A stretch of 64,000 nucleotides of DNA from JAVZOV01 sp049976445 (lineage in GTDB: Archaea > Thermoproteota > Thermoprotei > Gearchaeales > WAQG01): assembly GCA_049976445.1 (NCBI GenBank), contig JBMFIF010000002.1, positions 1-64,000 on the forward strand. Direction: 5' to 3'. Positions within the stretch are counted from its first letter, which is position 1. The number at the start of each line of letters is the position of its first letter. The position numbers and the translations under genes are program-made. Positions 55,242 to 64,000 of the stretch are shown here, one piece after another. The notes beneath the pieces are model-generated. The model did not search any database. It was not told the DNA's origin and saw nothing but the letters and a program-made list of their open reading frames with translations.

Positions 55242-56797
55242 TGTTTTGCTACCTCCTCTATTTGAGTTTCAGTAAGTACTGGTTCAGGTAATCCTGTAAG
55301 TTCAGAAGAATACTTGGCAATGAGCTTTAAATATTTACTTAAAACATTGAGTCGTGTACGATTTATCTCTTCAAAGCGTTTCTTATTTAGATATGCAGAT
55401 AAGTGTCTTGCATTTTCTCTTAATCCAAGCTCTATTTCTCTTGCTACCTCAGGCTGTTCTGCGATGTACTCTTTTCCTACAGTCTTATAAGGTATTTTTG
55501 TGGAACAAATGTGGACAAAGAATGCGATGGGTTCATTGTAGATTTTAATCTTGTAATTGTTCCAGTCAATCCTTTTAATAACTTTCATTGAGACATCACT
55601 GTATACATCATAAAGGAGTGGAATTTTATTAGCAAACCTGTAAAGATTTACCTCACCTTCGCCTGCAGGTTGTATTTTTCCTCCATAAGCAATTGCAGTT
55701 TCAACAATAAATGGATGACCTTCATAAGATGATGGAGGTCTTTGAACAGCATGCACAAATTCTGCACCTGTAGATTCTTTAATGCCAATTTTTAATAGGT
55801 CTTCACCTATGGGTGAAAGACCAGATGCATCAGGAGGTAAAAATTCGCTAAAGTTTTTCATTGCCGCAGAAAGCTTTACTATCATATCCTGGTTTAATTT
55901 TTCAACACGCAGATCTGGCTGAAAACCTACATACTCTAGGAATTTTTCTGCTTTCTTAGGACCCACACGCTGAAAATTCTCTATTAAAAATTCTTTTAGA
56001 GTCATACCTTTAGATTTCGTTATCAACCTTTTTAATAACTCTACATCTACACCATGCGGATGTGGTAAGATTTCATGTGGTTTCTTTGGCATATTTTCTG
56101 TCTTTCTTTCAAACGTATACATCACACCATCTGGATCAATAAACCTGATCGATGCGTAAGGTAGTATCATAGATGTTTGCCACAAATACTCTATTATACG
56201 ATTTTTTGCTTTATAATAATCTCCTATAAAAGAAAAGCTTATCATTGTTCCATGCCAATCATCCGTGTTCTCAAGTATTTTTCTTTTAAGTTGTAAAGGT
56301 TTATTTCTGGTTATGTCTATCATTAATTCATAGTAATAAATAAACCGAGATCCTAATGTTGCGGATGCGACTTCAACTGTAGTATTAGTGGTAATTTGCC
56401 CATAAAGTATAGCCATTTTGCCGCCTAGGCCAAATAATCCTCTGGCTTGTCTTAACCTGTATTTAGAACCATAAAAAACTTGCCCAAACGCTGAAGGAAT
56501 ATGCTCTTGAGGAACTCCACCACCATTATCTATAACACGTATTTTAAGTAATTCTCCATTCTCCGTCATTTTGCTAGTAAGCACTCCGTTAGTGTCATCA
56601 ACTTTTATCATGCGTATTTCAACATCAGGAGGTATTCCATTATTCTCACATGAATCTAAAGAATTCTCGACAAGTTCCCTGAGTATTGTATATGTAGCTC
56701 TGGCAGAATTGTCAAAGCCCGCTATTTCCTTGTTTCTATAGAAAAAATCAGCAGGAGAAATGGATTCATACTTTTCTTCTATCAAATCAAGCTTCAC
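55238..56797 (-). CDS. top6B: DNA topoisomerase VI subunit B
   Basis: 519 residues. GHKL ATPase motifs ELVENSLDSCENN, DNGGGVP and GLFGLGGK, then the H2TH and transducer domains. Overlaps the KH-protein gene by 11 nt. Confidence 0.95.
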   Translation of the reverse strand: MKLDLIEEKYESISPADFFYRNKEIAGFDNSARATYTILRELVENSLDSCENNGIPPDVEIRMIKVDDTNGVLTSKMTENGELLKIRVIDNGGGVPQEHIPSAFGQVFYGSKYRLRQARGLFGLGGKMAILYGQITTNTTVEVASATLGSRFIYYYELMIDITRNKPLQLKRKILENTDDWHGTMISFSFIGDYYKAKNRIIEYLWQTSMILPYASIRFIDPDGVMYTFERKTENMPKKPHEILPHPHGVDVELLKRLITKSKGMTLKEFLIENFQRVGPKKAEKFLEYVGFQPDLRVEKLNQDMIVKLSAAMKNFSEFLPPDASGLSPIGEDLLKIGIKESTGAEFVHAVQRPPSSYEGHPFIVETAIAYGGKIQPAGEGEVNLYRFANKIPLLYDVYSDVSMKVIKRIDWNNYKIKIYNEPIAFFVHICSTKIPYKTVGKEYIAEQPEVAREIELGLRENARHLSAYLNKKRFEEINRTRLNVLSKYLKLIAKYSSELTGLPEPVLTETQIEEVAKQ

Positions 56798-57350
56798 CTC
56801 CTAAACTTTTTAATGATCTTATTTTCTGAGCTGACTTAAAGCGTTCTAAGAATCTATAAACTGCAGTATGCGGCGAACCATCAATCAACATTTCTATAGC
56901 CCTTTTAGCTGCTTGAAGTTGCTCAAAATTACCTATTATGACTACCTCATTATTGCTAATACTAATACTTGCACCAGTAAACTCGATTATTGTGGATTTA
57001 GTCTTACCACCAGCTCCGATAATTCTCCCCTTCACTCTAGTAATGTCATTAGACGATGATAAATAGTCCTTAAGATTTATTATTTCCATAAAAGTATCAG
57101 GGTCTCGTAACCTTAATGTATCGTTTGGATCAAATCCGTATCCGTAGGCTTGGATCATTTCTCTTGCTCTTATTATATCGCTCTGTCTAGAATCTTTATC
57201 AACATCAATAGTAATTTCACCAGTCTCTCTCTTTACAGTAATTTTGGTTCCAGTAACTTTTTCTACCTCACGAATAAACCAAGAATCTTTACCTAGTATA
57301 GATTTAAGACGAGTCTCAGGAATACTAATAACAATCCTTGAAGGATACAT
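56787..57350 (-). CDS. Pno1/Dim2-like KH-domain RNA-binding protein
   Basis: 187 residues starting MYPSRIVISIPE. Two KH modules: one around LKSILGKDSWFIREVEKVTG, one around GRIIGAGGKTKSTIIEFTG with the GxxG loop. Archaeal relatives bind 16S rRNA 3' ends during small-subunit maturation. The longer start at 57431 adds an unconserved tail. Confidence 0.85.
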   Translation of the reverse strand: MYPSRIVISIPETRLKSILGKDSWFIREVEKVTGTKITVKRETGEITIDVDKDSRQSDIIRAREMIQAYGYGFDPNDTLRLRDPDTFMEIINLKDYLSSSNDITRVKGRIIGAGGKTKSTIIEFTGASISISNNEVVIIGNFEQLQAAKRAIEMLIDGSPHTAVYRFLERFKSAQKIRSLKSLGGEA

Positions 57351-57450
57351 ACTGCTCACTGCCAATCCAAAATAAATTATACTTAATCTTATTTTTATCT
57401 TGTTACCACAACTGTTTAAAGGTACAGTCAATGAATATAAATGAAATATT

Positions 57451-58020
57451 TTATCTTGAATCGCTTAATAATTCTTCTATTAAATGTTTTAATACGCTTA
57501 ATTCTCCTTTTTCAACAAGCTTTAAAGCTTCGGATGTACTATTATTTACAATATCGTTCACATTGTAACCAGACGACAAATATCTTCTACCTTGCAATAC
57601 CGTGGATACATGATCGGCCAGTTTTACTAATTGTGCCTCAATACTCTTTCTTTCTAAATATTCTGCAAAAAATTTCTTTATAATATCCATTTCATCCTTA
57701 AACATATCAGAGAGAATCATCATTTCTATGTTTTCCTTCATGCTCATTGGAAAGTACTTACCTAATGATTTAGGAATGTCTCCAGTGATTGCCTCAGCCC
57801 AATCATGAATTATACTCATAGAAAGCGCCTTTGATAAATCAACTTGAACACCAGAATATATAACTCTTTGAGAAAACATGAGTACAAGACTTGAAACCTC
57901 AAAAATGTGTTCTGCAACAGTTTCACATAATTGCAATGGAACACCACGTTGAATCCATCCAATCCTAGGAATATTCTTCAAAACACCTATGAACTCAACA
58001 AAATCATGAAACTTTGACAT
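57451..58020 (-). CDS. HD-domain hydrolase (YfbR/5'-deoxynucleotidase-like)
   Basis: 189 residues. Metal-binding HD motif in EHIFEVSSLV and SIIHDWAEAITGDIPKSLG, the pattern of COG1896. Probably a nucleotide phosphohydrolase. Confidence 0.8.
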   Translation of the reverse strand: MSKFHDFVEFIGVLKNIPRIGWIQRGVPLQLCETVAEHIFEVSSLVLMFSQRVIYSGVQVDLSKALSMSIIHDWAEAITGDIPKSLGKYFPMSMKENIEMMILSDMFKDEMDIIKKFFAEYLERKSIEAQLVKLADHVSTVLQGRRYLSSGYNVNDIVNNSTSEALKLVEKGELSVLKHLIEELLSDSR

Positions 58021-58110
58021 ATGAATACCTATTTAATCTTCGCATAAATATTTTACCATCAAATATGCAAAGCTAATCTCGTTATACGCTATGGGCATGA
58101 TGGGGTTGTG

Positions 58111-58149
58111 AAGCATGAAGCTCCCCAATTTTAGTTGGGAGTAGTTCAC
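58111..58149 (+). mobile_element. IS200/IS605-type right-end remnant
   Basis: GAAGCTCCCCAATTTTAGTT followed by GGGAGTAGTTCAC forms a CTCCC/GGGAG stem and ends in the TTCAC-like tail of TnpB-element right ends. No gene remains. Confidence 0.5.
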
Positions 58150-58197
58150 TTTAGAGTTAAGTTTATTTTTAATGGAGGTTTTAGTAAATAGATTAGA

Positions 58198-59835
58198 ATG
58201 ATTGATGTAAGATATTTAATTAATCAAATGAGCCTTGAAGAAAAAATTGGTAACCTGTTTATGTTTGGTTTTGACAGTACTGATGACAGTAGAGCTGTTA
58301 CAGAAAGATTAAAAATTATTATCGACCAGTATCATGTTGGAGGAATAATTTATTTTTCTAGAAATTTAAAGAGTGCTAAACAAGCTGCTGAACTTTCTAA
58401 ATCAATACAATCGTTATCAAGGCGTAACAATTATGTGTTGCCCGTTATCATAGCAACGGATCAAGAAGGTGGTAATGTAGTCAGACTAAGAGATGGCACA
58501 ATATTTCCTGGTAATATGAGTCTTGGTGCTATAGGTTCTAAAAAGATTACTTATGAGGTAGGTCGTATTATTGGTAAGGAATTGATCTCAGTAGGAATAA
58601 ACATGAACTTGGCACCAGTTTTAGATGTGAACACAAATCCTGTAAATCCTGTGATAGGTATTAGATCGTTTGGTGGTGATCCTGAGATGGTCGCATCGTT
58701 AGGTGGAGCATACATTGAAGGTCTTCATTCTGAAGGTGTACTAGCCGTAGCAAAACATTTTCCAGGACATGGTGACTCATCGTTGGATTCTCATTTGGAT
58801 CTTCCAATAATAAATAAAGATCTTGACGAATTAATGAAGATTCATATAAAACCATTCATGGATGCAATTAGTATGTTTAATGTTGATGCAATAATGACTG
58901 CACATGTAGTATATCCAGCTCTCGACAAAGAAAATCCTGCAACGCTTTCTAGAAAAATATTAAGAGAATTTTTGCGCGAAAAATTAGGATTCAATGGGGT
59001 TATAATGACAGATGATATGGAGATGAGAGCAATAAGTGATAGATATGCACCTGGTGATGCTTCTATTAAGGCATTAAAGGCTGGTGCAGACCTCATACTT
59101 TTCTCTCATACATATTCTAAACAAATTGAGGCTTATAATACTGTTCTTAAGGCAGTAGAAAATGAGTATATTACAAATGATGAGTTAGATGAGAAGGTTA
59201 GAAGGATTCTTCAGCTTAAACTTCGCGTTATAGATCATATGAGTAAAATAGATCCATCGATTGTCGGTAAGAAGGAACATCGTGACTTTGAATTAGAAGT
59301 CGCTAGAAAGGCTGTAACATTGTTAAAAAATAATAATAGAGTATTACCAATTAAAGGTGAACGAGAGGTTATAATTGTTGAACCAAAAATAGGTATTTCA
59401 TCACAAGTTGAAGAAAAATATCAACCATTATATTTATCTGAAATACTTAAGAATTATCTTAAAATAAAGAGTGTAGTAGTTAATAAGGATTTAAACGATG
59501 ATTATTACAGTAAGTTTTCCAAACTCTTAGAAAGTAATAGTGCTGCTGTATTTTTAATCGTAATTTCGTCTAAAGATGGTGTTGAATTCTTTAATAAAAT
59601 AGTGCAGAATAATAACTATAATAATGATACTGTAGTGGTTCTTTTTAAGAATCCTTTTCTCATAAATTATTTAAATACTAATCGCAGTGATTCAATAATA
59701 ATAGGATACGCTTATACACAGTGTATGATTATTGCAATTAGTGAGCTTATCATAGGAAAAATTAAGCCTAATGGTAAATTGCCAGTTAACTTAAATGAAG
59801 AGTATAAAATTGGTTATGGTATGAGAGATTTTTAG
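58198..59835 (+). CDS. nagZ: GH3 beta-N-acetylglucosaminidase (NagZ-like)
   Basis: 545 residues. NagZ motif KHFPGHGDSSLDSH with its catalytic His-Asp pair, and the nucleophile in VIMTDDMEM. The extra C-terminal alpha/beta domain (about 380-545) makes it longer than enterobacterial NagZ, as in Gram-positive and archaeal forms. No signal peptide, so it is intracellular. Starts 8 bp before the beta-lactamase-like gene. Confidence 0.88.
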   Translation: MIDVRYLINQMSLEEKIGNLFMFGFDSTDDSRAVTERLKIIIDQYHVGGIIYFSRNLKSAKQAAELSKSIQSLSRRNNYVLPVIIATDQEGGNVVRLRDGTIFPGNMSLGAIGSKKITYEVGRIIGKELISVGINMNLAPVLDVNTNPVNPVIGIRSFGGDPEMVASLGGAYIEGLHSEGVLAVAKHFPGHGDSSLDSHLDLPIINKDLDELMKIHIKPFMDAISMFNVDAIMTAHVVYPALDKENPATLSRKILREFLREKLGFNGVIMTDDMEMRAISDRYAPGDASIKALKAGADLILFSHTYSKQIEAYNTVLKAVENEYITNDELDEKVRRILQLKLRVIDHMSKIDPSIVGKKEHRDFELEVARKAVTLLKNNNRVLPIKGEREVIIVEPKIGISSQVEEKYQPLYLSEILKNYLKIKSVVVNKDLNDDYYSKFSKLLESNSAAVFLIVISSKDGVEFFNKIVQNNNYNNDTVVVLFKNPFLINYLNTNRSDSIIIGYAYTQCMIIAISELIIGKIKPNGKLPVNLNEEYKIGYGMRDF

Positions 59836-59843
59836 GTGATCTA

Positions 59844-60956
59844 ATGGAGTTGTATTATGGAACACCTGAAGAAGCCGGATTAAATAAGGTACGATTAGAT
59901 AAGATTCATGAGTTTATGAAAAAATACGTTAATGATGCCTTTCCAGGTGCTGTAATACTTATTGCGCGTAAAAGTGTAATTGCATTTCATGAAGCATATG
60001 GCAGCTCACAGATTATACCAGTAAAAAGAGAAATGACAAGGGAGACAATATTTGATCTAGCATCTCTTACTAAACCTCTAGCAACATCAATAATAACTAT
60101 GAGACTAGTTGAAGATGGTCTTATAAATCTAAGACAAAAAATTTCAACAATATTTGATGAAATAGGGAAAGATGAAATAAAGCGCGAAATTACATTATGG
60201 CATTTGCTCACTCACACATCTGGGTTACCTGCATGGGAACCTTTTTACAAAGGCTTTAAAGACAAAAAAGAAATAATTAAAGCTGCACTTAGCGCATTTC
60301 CTTCAAGCAAACCCGGTGAGAAATATACATATAGTGATCTAGGCTATATTATTTTAACTGGTATTGCAGAAGAAGTTTCTGGTAAAACATTTGACAAATT
60401 ATTCGAAGAATATGTAGCATCACCATTAAGCCTTAAAGATACAATGTTTAATCCACCGGATTATTTAAAATCCCGCATAGCAGCTACAGAATTATGCGAA
60501 TGGAGAGGAGAAGTTTTAGTTGGTTCTGTTCATGATGAGAATGCATATGCAATGGGTGGTGTAAGCGGTCATGCTGGACTTTTCTCAACAGCATTGGATA
60601 TCGCTAAGATAGCACAAATGATGCTTAACGGTGGAATCTATGGATCAAAAGAAATCTTATCTAGATCTTCCGTTCAGATTATGATAAAAAATCATGTTAA
60701 AAATTTAGGTGCTGGTTATGGTTTAGGGTGGATGATAAATAATGCCCCCAATGGAACATCAGCTGGAGATCTGTTTTCTAAAGAATCTTTTGGACATACT
60801 GGCTTTACAGGAACATCTCTTTGGGTTGATCCGGAAAAGGAGTTAATAGCAGTTTTACTTACTAATAGAATACATCCCTCAAGACAAAATACAAAACTTA
60901 TAGAACTAAGACCAAAAATACATAACCTGATAGCATCAACTTTAACAAGATATTAA
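59844..60956 (+). CDS. Serine beta-lactamase-fold hydrolase (class C/DD-peptidase-like)
   Basis: 370 residues. Motifs: S-x-x-K in LASLTKP, Y-S-D (Y-x-N position) in YTYSDLGY, and HTG in FGHTGFTGT. No signal peptide. Likely an amidase, esterase or peptidase rather than an antibiotic resistance enzyme. Co-transcribed with the NagZ-like gene. Confidence 0.85.
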   Translation: MELYYGTPEEAGLNKVRLDKIHEFMKKYVNDAFPGAVILIARKSVIAFHEAYGSSQIIPVKREMTRETIFDLASLTKPLATSIITMRLVEDGLINLRQKISTIFDEIGKDEIKREITLWHLLTHTSGLPAWEPFYKGFKDKKEIIKAALSAFPSSKPGEKYTYSDLGYIILTGIAEEVSGKTFDKLFEEYVASPLSLKDTMFNPPDYLKSRIAATELCEWRGEVLVGSVHDENAYAMGGVSGHAGLFSTALDIAKIAQMMLNGGIYGSKEILSRSSVQIMIKNHVKNLGAGYGLGWMINNAPNGTSAGDLFSKESFGHTGFTGTSLWVDPEKELIAVLLTNRIHPSRQNTKLIELRPKIHNLIASTLTRY

Positions 60957-60969
60957 TTTCTGAAATTCA

Positions 60970-61072
60970 CATACTTTCTGTTGGTAGTTGAATCATTTTA
61001 GGATAAATTTTATACTGTTTTAAGAAATGATGGGTATGAATTGGTTCATACTAATCTGGTTCCACTACCGTT
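60970..61072. repeat. Dispersed repeat, copy 2 (DUF3782 gene 3'-end remnant)
   Basis: Matches 3709-3800, in the same order. On the minus strand the last codons read TVVEPD-stop against TVIESG-stop in the intact gene. The rest of the paralogue is lost at about 61072. Confidence 0.65.
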
Positions 61073-61075
61073 CTA

Positions 61076-61254
61076 GAGGGAAAAGAAATCAAATGCATAA
61101 GAGGACCCTACAATCATATCAGGAGGAAGCTCCAGAAGAAGGGACTCCTAAAAAAGGATAGAGGAGGCATGAGCCCTCTTGAACTGGCAAATGAGGTTGG
61201 AGGATAAAGCCCCCAGCTGAACATCAGAAGCTCAGCCTTTTAGGAGTAGCTCAT
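61076..61254 (+). pseudogene. Internally deleted TnpB remnant with right end
   Basis: An open stretch reads YNHIRRKLQKKGLLKK, then GGMSPLELANEVGG and a stop. The first part fits the TnpB middle (Y-x-x-x-R-R-x-L-Q-x-K-G), the last its variable tail. A GAAGCTCAGCCTTTTAGGAG end follows (about 61227). With the repeat copy it accounts for the 362-bp gap. Confidence 0.5.
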
Positions 61255-61318
61255 ATAATCGACATTATTGTGTATAATGAATCTCAGTACTTAAGCTCAC
61301 CAATTTTTCTATAATTAT

Positions 61319-61690
61319 TTAATGTTGTTCATTATTGAGAAGGAATTCAATGTATTCTTTTATTACTGTAGCATTATTTCTTTCTTTGTCTTTGGTTGCA
61401 TAAAGTAATGTTATGCTATTTTTTTGTTTTATTATCTCGATTAATTTTTGTAATGAAGGATTATTTTCTAATTCTTTAATATACCTTTTTTTAAATTCAT
61501 TCCATTTAGCGGGATCATGAGAAAACCATTTCCTTAAATCATTTGAAGGTGCAATATCTCTAAGCCATAAATCTATTTTTGATTTCTTTTTGCTTAATCC
61601 TCTAGGCCATAGTCTATCTACTAAAATTCTGTAACCATCATCTTCAGATGGTTCTTCGTAAATTCTTTTTATTTTAATCATTTTTCTCAT
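61319..61690 (-). CDS. DUF488 family protein
   Basis: 123 residues. IKRIYEEPSEDDGYRILVDRLWPRG and RKWFSHDPAKWNEFKKRY are the conserved stretches of the YeaO/DUF488 family. Function unknown. ATG at 61690 or the fourth codon. Confidence 0.88.
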   Translation of the reverse strand: MRKMIKIKRIYEEPSEDDGYRILVDRLWPRGLSKKKSKIDLWLRDIAPSNDLRKWFSHDPAKWNEFKKRYIKELENNPSLQKLIEIIKQKNSITLLYATKDKERNNATVIKEYIEFLLNNEQH

Positions 61691-61825
61691 TAAAAAAGTG
61701 AATTCTCATCTAAATATTTTTGACGGGCATTAAATAAAAATCATCATTAACCATTATTTGAGTGTTAAATCAGATAATATTAAAATTGATTAGTTAGATA
61801 AGTGAGTTTTGAGATTTTTATTAGA

Positions 61826-62398
61826 TTATTGTACTTTAAATAAAACATCTATGATCTTTTGTATATATTCATAAGGTTGCTCTACGCGTTCAGCAAAATC
61901 CATAGAAATAACATAATAAAATAAATTTCCAAGGAATATTTTTAAATAAAACTCATCGATCATTTTTCCAGTTAGGTTCTGTATTTTTTCTTTTAATTTG
62001 GTATAGTTTGAGTGATGAATTTTTTTGAAGGTTTCTTTAATTTCACTGTATCTATTTGCTATTCCTATGGAATAAAGGAAAAGTTTTCTTTCAATGGGGT
62101 CATTGTATTTTAGAATATATTTTAATGCTAGATCATTAAGCATTTCTTTAACATCATTATAATGTTTTTCTATTACATTGTTTAATACTTCAACTGGTGA
62201 AACACTGATAGCAATCTCTTTGATTAATTGCTCTTTGCTTGTAAAATATGTATAAAATGTGCCTTTGGAGAGTTTAACTTTTTCCATTATTTCATCTACT
62301 GTAGTCAAGTCAAAACCTTTTTCAGCGAATATTTGACGTGCAGCCATGATGATTAATTTCTTTTTTTCGTTATTGCTATTCCTCATAATCCTACACAT
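61826..62398 (-). CDS. TetR/AcrR family repressor
   Basis: 190 residues. N-terminal HTH TVDEIMEKVKLSKGTFYTYF, variable helical ligand domain behind. Divergent from the radical SAM gene, with a palindrome between them, so it probably controls both. Confidence 0.9.
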   Translation of the reverse strand: MCRIMRNSNNEKKKLIIMAARQIFAEKGFDLTTVDEIMEKVKLSKGTFYTYFTSKEQLIKEIAISVSPVEVLNNVIEKHYNDVKEMLNDLALKYILKYNDPIERKLFLYSIGIANRYSEIKETFKKIHHSNYTKLKEKIQNLTGKMIDEFYLKIFLGNLFYYVISMDFAERVEQPYEYIQKIIDVLFKVQ

Positions 62399-62423
62399 AA
62401 TTTAGTTCTGCATAGTTATATAC

Positions 62424-62449
62424 TTTTTGGCTAACTAGTCAGTCAAAAA
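62424..62449. promoter_or_regulatory. 26-bp palindrome, probable TetR operator
   Basis: TTTTTGGCTAAC and TAGTCAGTCAAAAA form an imperfect inverted repeat centred at 62436/62437 with 9 of 11 outer positions paired and a CTAG core. It is flanked by TATA-like boxes in both directions (TATATAAG near 62470 and GTATATAAC on the other strand). Confidence 0.7.
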
Positions 62450-62486
62450 TATAAGTATCTTTAAAGAAATATATAAGTGAGAAATT

Positions 62487-64000
62487 ATGGGTAATACTAA
62501 TGGTTCGAATTCAATGGTTAATGCTATAGAATCATTTAAGGGTATTGTAGATAATCCATTGAGTAAGTATTTATTAAGATATTTAACTGGTTATTGTGAG
62601 AAGGATCATGAGAATCGGTTAGAGGTTGCTCTTGAACTTTACTTAGGAATTAGGAAAGATGCTTGTTTTTCTTGTCGATCAGCTTCTAAGGTTGTTAGTT
62701 ACATTGTTAAAAAAGGTGCAAAGAGTTTTGGAGTTAGTGAGGATCAATTAAAAAGTACTATGAAAGATTCGTATTGGAGAAGAGGTCTTATTAGTGTACT
62801 TAAAGGTATAGCATTTTTTGGTGTTCGCAAGCCGTTTGTACCAGGGGCTCCGTTTCAAGTCGTATGGAATATAACCAAAGCGTGTAATATGAACTGTTTG
62901 CATTGTTATGAAAGCGCTGGCATAAAGGGTAATGATGAACTCACTTCTGAACAAATTCATCAGGGAATAGATATACTTGCTGATGCTGGCGTAACTATCT
63001 TAGCGTTTTCTGGAGGTGAGCCAACAATACATCCTAATATAGTAGAATTCATTAGTCATGCTCACAATAGGGGAATGTACGTAGCTATTGCTACTAATGG
63101 TTATGTTTTAGCCAATAAGTATGTTATAAGAAAATTAAAGAGTGCAGGTTTAGGATATGTACAGATTAGTCTAGATGGTCTGAATCCAAACACTCATGAC
63201 TCATTTAGAAGGGTGAAGGGTGCTTGGGAACATGCTGTTCGTGCAATAAAAAATAGTATTGAGGAAGGATTATTTGTTGAAGTAGCTACTACTGTTACAA
63301 AATACAATATTAATGAAATACCTGAAATGATTAAGTTTGTCAGAAATCTTAAAGCTAATTGGTTTATGTTATATAATTTTGTCCCTACAGGGCGTGGGAA
63401 AGAGATTATAGAAAGTGATCTTTCACCGAGAGAACGTTTTGATCTTTTAAAATTAGCCTATTCAGAAACAGGTGATGGTGGTTTGCAAGTGCTTTCCACA
63501 GCTCCTCAGTATGCTGCTGTTGCGCAAATGTTTAATAAGAATGGTAAGAATATAATACCAACTCATTTCTATAATCCTGAATATAATGATCCAAAAATAC
63601 GTCAGTTAGCAGAATTTATTGGTGGTTGTGGTGCTGGGAGGTTTTATATATCGATCGAGCCAAATGGAGACATATATCCATGCGTATTCTTTCCACATGT
63701 AGATGAAGTAAAAATCGGTAATTTGTTAAAAGATGATTTCGAAAAACTTTGGAGGGAACATGAGTTATTATGGAAATTACGAAATAAGGATATTTTAGAA
63801 GGATTCTGTGGTAAATGTGCGTTTAGATATACATGTGGGGGGTGTCGAGCTCGTGCATATAATTATTTTGGCAACGTATTAGCACCTGACCCAGGATGCA
63901 TTTTTAATTCTAAAGAATGGAATAAATTAAGGTCTGAATTGCTTATTAAATATCATGCAGAGGAAACACCAGCAGGTAATATTCTCATAAGAATAAATGA
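62487..64000 (+). CDS. Radical SAM/SPASM protein, 3' end beyond the window
   Basis: More than 504 residues. A helical N-terminal extension (about 1-115) with CFSC precedes the radical SAM core: C133-x3-C137-x2-C140 (CNMNCLHC) and SGGEP. A SPASM-type Cys cluster near the C-terminus (CGKC, CGGC, DPGC) would bind auxiliary Fe-S. Such enzymes modify peptides, proteins or haem precursors; the substrate is not evident. Open to the window end. Confidence 0.88.
   Translation, partial: MGNTNGSNSMVNAIESFKGIVDNPLSKYLLRYLTGYCEKDHENRLEVALELYLGIRKDACFSCRSASKVVSYIVKKGAKSFGVSEDQLKSTMKDSYWRRGLISVLKGIAFFGVRKPFVPGAPFQVVWNITKACNMNCLHCYESAGIKGNDELTSEQIHQGIDILADAGVTILAFSGGEPTIHPNIVEFISHAHNRGMYVAIATNGYVLANKYVIRKLKSAGLGYVQISLDGLNPNTHDSFRRVKGAWEHAVRAIKNSIEEGLFVEVATTVTKYNINEIPEMIKFVRNLKANWFMLYNFVPTGRGKEIIESDLSPRERFDLLKLAYSETGDGGLQVLSTAPQYAAVAQMFNKNGKNIIPTHFYNPEYNDPKIRQLAEFIGGCGAGRFYISIEPNGDIYPCVFFPHVDEVKIGNLLKDDFEKLWREHELLWKLRNKDILEGFCGKCAFRYTCGGCRARAYNYFGNVLAPDPGCIFNSKEWNKLRSELLIKYHAEETPAGNILIRIN

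Noticed and set aside
62505..62520. GGTTCGAATTC as a tRNA T-arm
   Set aside because: It lies inside the radical SAM reading frame and no acceptor stem pairs around it.
1..64000. tRNA, rRNA or CRISPR arrays
   Set aside because: Searched gaps by eye for GGTTCGAATC-type arms and regular repeats; none convincing.

Overview
The window is about 64 kb of A+T-rich DNA from an archaeon, most likely of the TACK group (Thermoproteota and relatives). The evidence is ESCRT-III/Vps4 (Cdv) division genes, ribosomal protein S25e (known from TACK but not Euryarchaeota), Hjc, both topoisomerase VI subunits, a VAT/CDC48 ATPase, an archaeal AsnRS, an archaeal-type Thg1 and archaeal cobamide-salvage enzymes. TATA-like boxes close to start codons and GGAGGTG-type ribosome sites both occur. 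I cannot name the genus. I see no rRNA, tRNA or CRISPR array.

Layout. 1-3.7 kb: the 3' end of a TnpB gene, then a MacB/FtsX-type ABC system with a GT-C-like membrane protein. 3.8-5.6 kb: coiled-coil DUF3782-like nuclease, stand-alone Lrp/AsnC sensor domain, zinc ribbon. 5.6-9.4 kb (minus): division cluster of two ESCRT-III proteins and a Vps4-type ATPase, followed by an unrecognised protein carrying an endonuclease III-type Fe-S cysteine loop. 9.7-15.2 kb: M48 protease, AsnRS, PiT phosphate transporter with DUF47 partner, Yip1-like protein. 15.3-27.4 kb: housekeeping (CDC48, cDPG-synthetase-like, S25e, Hjc, IleRS, Thg1, HPr-kinase-like, beta-CASP-like). 27.5-30.4 kb: four-subunit pyruvate/2-oxoacid:ferredoxin oxidoreductase. 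30.4-31.8 kb: HEPN-MNT toxin-antitoxin between transposon and porB remnants. 32.1-42.9 kb: cobamide locus (CobT, AsnB-like protein, BtuFCD, CobD-like, CbiB, CbiS, CobS, CobY) organised around a divergent promoter. 42.9-47.4 kb: damaged region with a decayed sugar ABC transporter, TnpB debris and a G1-type glutamic peptidase. 47.5-54.1 kb: SerA-like dehydrogenase and an ABC exporter with a 1192-residue repeat surface protein. 54.1-58 kb: Top6A, Top6B, KH protein, HD hydrolase. 58.2-61 kb: NagZ-like GH3 enzyme and beta-lactamase-fold hydrolase. 61-64 kb: debris, DUF488, TetR, and a radical SAM/SPASM protein running off the end.

How the genes work together. The cobamide genes cover cobinamide salvage without corrin-ring synthesis: BtuFCD uptake, CbiZ cleavage, CobD/CbiB re-attachment of aminopropanol phosphate, CobY activation, CobT/CobS/CobZ lower-ligand assembly. 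A perfect 15-bp repeat lies just downstream of both divergent TATA boxes, so one regulator may control uptake, CobT and an AsnB-like ligase.

Most notable observations: (1) two genes, porB and the PiT transporter, have conserved N-termini upstream of any ATG/GTG/TTG, each with a strong GAGGTG site 6-7 nt before an ATT codon, suggesting AUU initiation; (2) the Fe-S-loop protein next to the Cdv genes; (3) the shared 15-bp operator-like repeat in the B12 divergon; (4) a 205-bp MITE with perfect 17-bp inverted repeats; (5) a family of internally deleted IS200/IS605-like elements and several gene fragments (porB tail, malF copy, malK, DUF3782 tail) documenting past insertions and deletions.
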